From the NCBI RefSeq assembly GCF_030817415.1, contig NZ_JAUSZI010000002.1, forward strand, positions 3,844,001 through 3,908,000: a stretch of 64,000 nt of DNA. Direction: 5' to 3'. Position numbers and translations under genes: made by a program. The DNA comes from Streptomyces umbrinus (GTDB lineage: Bacteria > Actinomycetota > Actinomycetes > Streptomycetales > Streptomycetaceae). Shown here in pieces: positions 60,401-64,000 of this stretch. The notes under the pieces were generated by a model. It did no database searches. It was given only the letters and a program-made list of their open reading frames with translations, and was not told the origin of the DNA. The number at the start of each line of letters is the position of its first letter. Positions within the stretch are counted from its first letter, which is position 1.

Positions 60401-60433
60401 AATGGGCCCCCTCCGCGTAGGAGGGGGCCCATT
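60401..60433 (-). terminator. Terminator of accB-accE
   Basis: Perfect 14-bp stem AATGGGCCCCCTCC / GGAGGGGGCCCATT with a 5-base loop, 8 bp past the accE stop. Confidence 0.85.
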
Positions 60434-60440
60434 CAAAGGC

Positions 60441-60632
60441 TCAGTGCCAGCTGTGCGGGGCGCGGAACCCCGGCTCGCGCTCCAGTCGGCGCCAGCCGGC
60501 CTTCGCGCGGCCTCGGTGGGTCGGGGCCGCGGCCGGGGCGGAGGCGGCGCGGGCCAGGAGGATGGCCGTGATGGCGGCGACTTCCTCGGGCTCGGCGTGG
60601 CCCTTCTCGACGCGAATATCAGGGATGTCCAT
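60441..60632 (-). CDS. accE: Acyl-CoA carboxylase epsilon subunit
   Basis: 63 residues. MDIPDIRVEKGHAEPEEVAAITAILLAR is the conserved epsilon-subunit helix; RAKAGWRRLEREPGFRAPHSW is its C-terminal block. It stabilises and stimulates the AccA2-AccB complex in Streptomyces. It lies 60 bp downstream of accB on the same strand and is followed by a shared terminator. Confidence 0.93.
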   Translation of the reverse strand: MDIPDIRVEKGHAEPEEVAAITAILLARAASAPAAAPTHRGRAKAGWRRLEREPGFRAPHSWH

Positions 60633-60692
60633 GTGGGTGAGTCTCCGTGAGAGAGGGGTCCGCGGGGTTGCCGCGGTGGGTCCGTCGAGTTA

Positions 60693-62285
60693 CTACTGCG
60701 GCGGGTTTCCGTGCTTGCGGGAGGGCAGGTCGGCGTGCTTCGTGCGCAGCATCGCGAGGGAGCGGATGAGTACCTCGCGGGTCTCGGCGGGGTCGATGAC
60801 GTCGTCGACCAGACCGCGTTCGGCCGCGTAGTAGGGGTGCATCAGCTCGGCCTTGTACTCCTTGACCATGCGTACACGCATCGCCTCGGGGTCCTCGGCG
60901 TCGGCGATCTGCCGACGGAAGATGACGTTGGCGGCGCCCTCGGCGCCCATCACGGCGATCTCGTTGGTGGGCCACGCGTAGGTGAGGTCGGCACCGATGG
61001 ACTGGCTGTCCATGACGATGTACGCGCCGCCGTAGGCCTTCCTGAGGATCAGTGAGATCCGCGGCACGGTCGCGTTGCAGTAGGCGTAGAGGAGCTTCGC
61101 GCCGTGGCGGATGATGCCGCCGTGCTCCTGGTCGACGCCCGGGAGGAACCCGGGGACATCCAGCAGCGTGATAATCGGGATGTTAAAAGCGTCGCACATC
61201 TGGACAAAACGCGCAGCTTTCTCCGACGCCTCGATGTCCAGCACCCCGGCCAGGCTCTGCGGCTGGTTGGCGACGATGCCCACCACCTGGCCGTCGAGGC
61301 GGGCGAGAGCGCAGATGATGTTGCGGGCCCAGCGCTCGTGGACCTCCAGGTAGTCGCCGTCGTCGACGAGCTCCTCGATGACCTTGGTCATGTCGTACGG
61401 ACGGTTGCCGTCCGCCGGGACCAGGTCGAGGAGCACGTCCGAGCGCCGCTCGGCGGGGTCCTCGGAGTCGGCGTGGGGCGGGTTCTCGCGGTTGTTCTGC
61501 GGGAGCATCGACAGGAGGTAGCGCACCTCGTGGATGCAGGTCTCCTCGTCGTCGTACGCGAAGTGCGCGACGCCCGAGGTCTCGGCGTGCACGTCGGCGC
61601 CGCCCAGGCCGTTCTGGGTGATCTCCTCGCCGGTGACCGCCTTGACGACGTCAGGGCCGGTGATGAACATCTGCGAGGTCTCGCGGACCATGAAGACGAA
61701 GTCCGTCAGGGCCGGGCTGTAGGCCGCGCCGCCCGCGCACGGGCCGAGCATCACGGAGATCTGCGGGATGACGCCCGAGGCGCGGGTGTTGCGCTGGAAG
61801 ATGCCGCCGTAACCGGCGAGCGCGCTGACGCCCTCCTGGATCCGGGCGCCCGCGCCGTCGTTCAGCGAGACCAGCGGGGCACCGGCCGCGATGGCCATGT
61901 CCATGATCTTGTGGATCTTCGTGGCGTGGGCCTCGCCCAGCGCGCCGCCGAAGATCCGGAAGTCGTGCGCGTACACGAAGACCGTGCGGCCCTCGACCGT
62001 GCCCCAGCCGGTGATCACACCGTCCGTGTACGGCTTCTTGGCCTCCAGGCCGAAGCCGGTCGCCCGGTGGCGGCGCAGCTGCTCGACCTCGTTGAACGAG
62101 CCGGCGTCCAGCAGAAGCTCGATCCGCTCCCGGGAGGTCAGCTTGCCCTTGGCGTGCTGCGCCGCGGTCGCCTTGTCACTGGGTCCGCGAAGAGCCTCCG
62201 CACGGATCGCGTGCAGTTCGGCCACGCGCCCGCGGGCGTCGGTGGGTTCGCCTGCCGAGGATCCGGTCTCGTCCAAAACGGTCAT
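60693..62285 (-). CDS. accB: Acetyl/propionyl-CoA carboxylase beta subunit (carboxyltransferase)
   Basis: 530 residues. Transfers carboxyl from biotin on the alpha subunit to acetyl-CoA or propionyl-CoA, giving malonyl- and methylmalonyl-CoA for fatty acid and polyketide synthesis. Oxyanion-forming blocks: GGALGEAHATKIHKIMDMA, SLNDGAGARIQEGVSALAGYG, MLGPCAGGAAYSPALTDF, LDVPGFLPGVDQEHGGIIRHGAKLLYAY and LRKAYGGAYIVMDSQSIGAD. Residue 423 is Ile, the position (Ile420 in AccB, Asp422 in PccB) that in S. coelicolor allows acetyl-CoA. The alpha subunit is elsewhere. Its 154-bp upstream gap shows no clear promoter. Confidence 0.95.
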   Translation of the reverse strand: MTVLDETGSSAGEPTDARGRVAELHAIRAEALRGPSDKATAAQHAKGKLTSRERIELLLDAGSFNEVEQLRRHRATGFGLEAKKPYTDGVITGWGTVEGRTVFVYAHDFRIFGGALGEAHATKIHKIMDMAIAAGAPLVSLNDGAGARIQEGVSALAGYGGIFQRNTRASGVIPQISVMLGPCAGGAAYSPALTDFVFMVRETSQMFITGPDVVKAVTGEEITQNGLGGADVHAETSGVAHFAYDDEETCIHEVRYLLSMLPQNNRENPPHADSEDPAERRSDVLLDLVPADGNRPYDMTKVIEELVDDGDYLEVHERWARNIICALARLDGQVVGIVANQPQSLAGVLDIEASEKAARFVQMCDAFNIPIITLLDVPGFLPGVDQEHGGIIRHGAKLLYAYCNATVPRISLILRKAYGGAYIVMDSQSIGADLTYAWPTNEIAVMGAEGAANVIFRRQIADAEDPEAMRVRMVKEYKAELMHPYYAAERGLVDDVIDPAETREVLIRSLAMLRTKHADLPSRKHGNPPQ

Positions 62286-62439
62286 GTAGCGACCTTACGA
62301 AGCCCACCAAGGAAAGCGGGCCGTCGACTCCGTACAGTCTCCGGCCCGTTTTACTGGTACCCCTGAACAGAACCATGACCGCATGCAGGCGATCCGACTG
62401 CTCAGAGGGCGTGTGGCTTGTAGGGGTCGCACAAAGCCG

Positions 62440-64000
62440 TCAGCTGAGAGTCACCTCACATTCATGCGTGGCGCATGCCATCCCCGGAGTGACACGCACC
62501 CTCAGACGGCGTCCGGTGGCGAGCACCTCGACGCCGGGACCGGCATGCACGACCCGGCGTACGGGACGGTCCCAGACGATCTCCAGGGCCTCTCCGGTGC
62601 GCGGCGGTTCGCTGACGGAGAGGGTAGCGGTGCGGCCGCGGCGGCGTACGAGCACGCTCGCGGGGGCCGAGGCGGTGAGCGGGCCCGCCCGGCCCGCCCG
62701 CCAGAAGTTGGCGGCGGTCAGGCCCAGGGAGGGCACGGACACGGCCTGCCGGCCGGAGTCGTTGGCGAGGACCGACAGCCGGCGGGGGTCCGCCGCACGG
62801 GCGGCGACCGTGCGGCGCGAGGCTCCGGGCAGGACGGCGTACGCGTACGAGGCGTCCACCGGATCGGTGCCGTGGTCGAGCCAGAGGGTCTGCCAGCGGC
62901 GGGTCCGGGCCTCGGTGGTGCTGGTGGTGTTGATGTCGGACCAGGCGCCGGTGCGGTCCTCGCGGAGGGTGCGCAGGGCGGACCGGTCCAGGACCACCCA
63001 GCCGCCGTGGCCTTCGAGGTGAGCCCACCCCGGGCCCCGTACGAGGGGCTGGGTGCCGCCCTCCCCCAGGTTGCGGTTGTCGACGACCGTCTCGACCGGG
63101 ACGCCGTCGGTGGCCGTGATGCCCGCGCCCAGGCAGACGATGGTGTCCGCGAGGCAGAACCAGGACTTGCGGGCCTCCAGGGTCGACCCGAGGCCCACCA
63201 GGTGCTGTCCGACGGCCGCGAACTCCCCGTCCGTGACGCCGCCGACCCAGCGCACGGCGGGCTTGGGCTCGCCCCACTCCCCGCCCGCCCTGTCCGCGAG
63301 CCGCTTGGTGGACACGGTCGTGCCGGGGAGCCGGTACCAGTCGACGGTCGGCCAGTACCAGTCGGTGTACTGATCGGACCGAGCTCCGATGCCGTCGGCC
63401 CACCAATAGAGCATTCCGGCGCCCGTGTGCCAGCCGCGCGGGTTCTCGCCGTTGCCGCACTCGTAGTACGCGATCCGGTCGCTGGCCATGGCGATGTTCG
63501 CGGTGAAGCCGGGGCGGCGGTGGACGGCCCGGTCCATGGCGGCGAAGAGGCGGTGGCCGACCGGTTCGGGCGCGGCCTCGACCGCCGAGTCCGCGACCGC
63601 GTGCAGCCGGGCCAGGTCGCCGACGCCGAACTGGGGTGCCGTCAGGAGCGGTGTGACGGTGTCCCGTTCGATCCATCCCTTGACGCTCGCGTGCCAGCGC
63701 TCGCGCTCCGCCGCGCTCGCACCCTGGGCGAGGAGCGCGATCGCGGCGATCAGCCCCTGCCCGTGGAAGTGGTCGCTGCGCATGATGTGGCGGTCGTCGC
63801 TCTTGAGGTATCCGCGGCTGATGGCACGCCCGTTGACGCTGTCCATCATCAGCCCGTCGTGGATCAGGGGCGCGTAGGAACCCTCCACGCTGTCCAGGAC
63901 GATCTGTCTGTTGGAGTCGGTCACCGCCCACGTCGAACCGGCCAGCAGCGCGAAGAGGCGGCCGAGTCCGTCGAGCAGGACCTGCCCGTACGTTCCCGAG
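62440..64000 (-). CDS. Polysaccharide lyase family 8 protein, C-terminal 520 residues (runs off window)
   Basis: Frame enters at 64000 and ends at TGA 62440. It begins SGTYGQVLLDGLGRLFALLA, the end of the alpha/alpha-barrel catalytic region, where the Tyr of GTYG matches the PL8 catalytic Tyr. Next are SVEGSYAPLIHDGLMMDSVN, DHFHGQGLIAAIALLAQG, YECGNGENPRGWHTGAGMLY and DWYWPTVDWYRLPGTTV, then a C-terminal beta-sandwich. Family members cleave hyaluronate, chondroitin or xanthan by beta-elimination and are secreted; substrate cannot be told. The N-terminus with signal peptide, catalytic Asn and His is outside the window. Confidence 0.88.
   Translation of the reverse strand, partial: SGTYGQVLLDGLGRLFALLAGSTWAVTDSNRQIVLDSVEGSYAPLIHDGLMMDSVNGRAISRGYLKSDDRHIMRSDHFHGQGLIAAIALLAQGASAAERERWHASVKGWIERDTVTPLLTAPQFGVGDLARLHAVADSAVEAAPEPVGHRLFAAMDRAVHRRPGFTANIAMASDRIAYYECGNGENPRGWHTGAGMLYWWADGIGARSDQYTDWYWPTVDWYRLPGTTVSTKRLADRAGGEWGEPKPAVRWVGGVTDGEFAAVGQHLVGLGSTLEARKSWFCLADTIVCLGAGITATDGVPVETVVDNRNLGEGGTQPLVRGPGWAHLEGHGGWVVLDRSALRTLREDRTGAWSDINTTSTTEARTRRWQTLWLDHGTDPVDASYAYAVLPGASRRTVAARAADPRRLSVLANDSGRQAVSVPSLGLTAANFWRAGRAGPLTASAPASVLVRRRGRTATLSVSEPPRTGEALEIVWDRPVRRVVHAGPGVEVLATGRRLRVRVTPGMACATHECEVTLS

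Overview
The window is high-GC DNA with actinobacterial codon use and long antisense shadow reading frames. Gene content and order match the conserved core of a Streptomyces chromosome: amtB, nsdA, ftsY, glcP, smc, mutM, rnc, rpmF, coaD, rsmD, recG, rpmB, thiD-thiL, ddl, gpsA, plsC, cofC, hupS, leuCD, ndgR, gltX, two cvn conservons, accE-accB. From memory this follows the S. coelicolor SCO5583 to SCO5535 interval in order; I could not align it. Product assignments rest on visible motifs and on this synteny.

Layout. 1-9.1 kb: 5' end of the ammonium transporter gene, the differentiation repressor nsdA, a degenerate primase-polymerase-like protein, ftsY, a 5'-truncated NCS1 permease remnant, an LLM-class oxidoreductase and the glucose permease glcP. 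9.1-15.7 kb: smc with a small coiled-coil gene upstream, acylphosphatase, a membrane-anchored CAP-domain protein and an HxlR regulator. 15.6-23.2 kb: a leftward run recG-rsmD-coaD-(DivIVA-like)-yceD-rpmF-rnc-mutM covering DNA repair, CoA synthesis, ribosome assembly and RNA processing. 23.4-28.2 kb: an Hsp90-type ATPase translationally coupled to a 982-residue TPR protein, which looks like an insertion into the core. 28.3-37.6 kb: a DhaL/FakA-like protein, rpmB, thiL-thiD (thiD frameshifted), a single-domain Lrp protein, a DUF3515 lipoprotein, ddl, gpsA-plsC and cofC. 37.6-42.3 kb: hupS, leuCD and ndgR. 42.4-49.1 kb: five tRNA genes (3 Glu, 2 Gln), a HAD hydrolase, a secreted propeller-like protein, gltX, an FAH-family enzyme and a small repeat-containing ORF. 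49.6-60.2 kb: two complete conservons (cvnABCD twice). 60.4-64 kb: accE, accB and the 3' part of a polysaccharide lyase family 8 gene that runs off the window.

The genes are mostly housekeeping. Coupled sets visible as stop-start overlaps are thiL-thiD, plsC-gpsA, FAH-gltX, Hsp90-TPR and cvnC-cvnD. The intergenic regions carry many perfect hairpins and two families of dispersed inverted repeats. The most interesting items are the Hsp90-TPR pair, the frameshifted thiD, the truncated permease abutting a perfect 17-bp hairpin, the small ORF with repeated ANPRRT motifs, the disordered CvnA tails that end in a shared motif, and the composite inverted-repeat elements.
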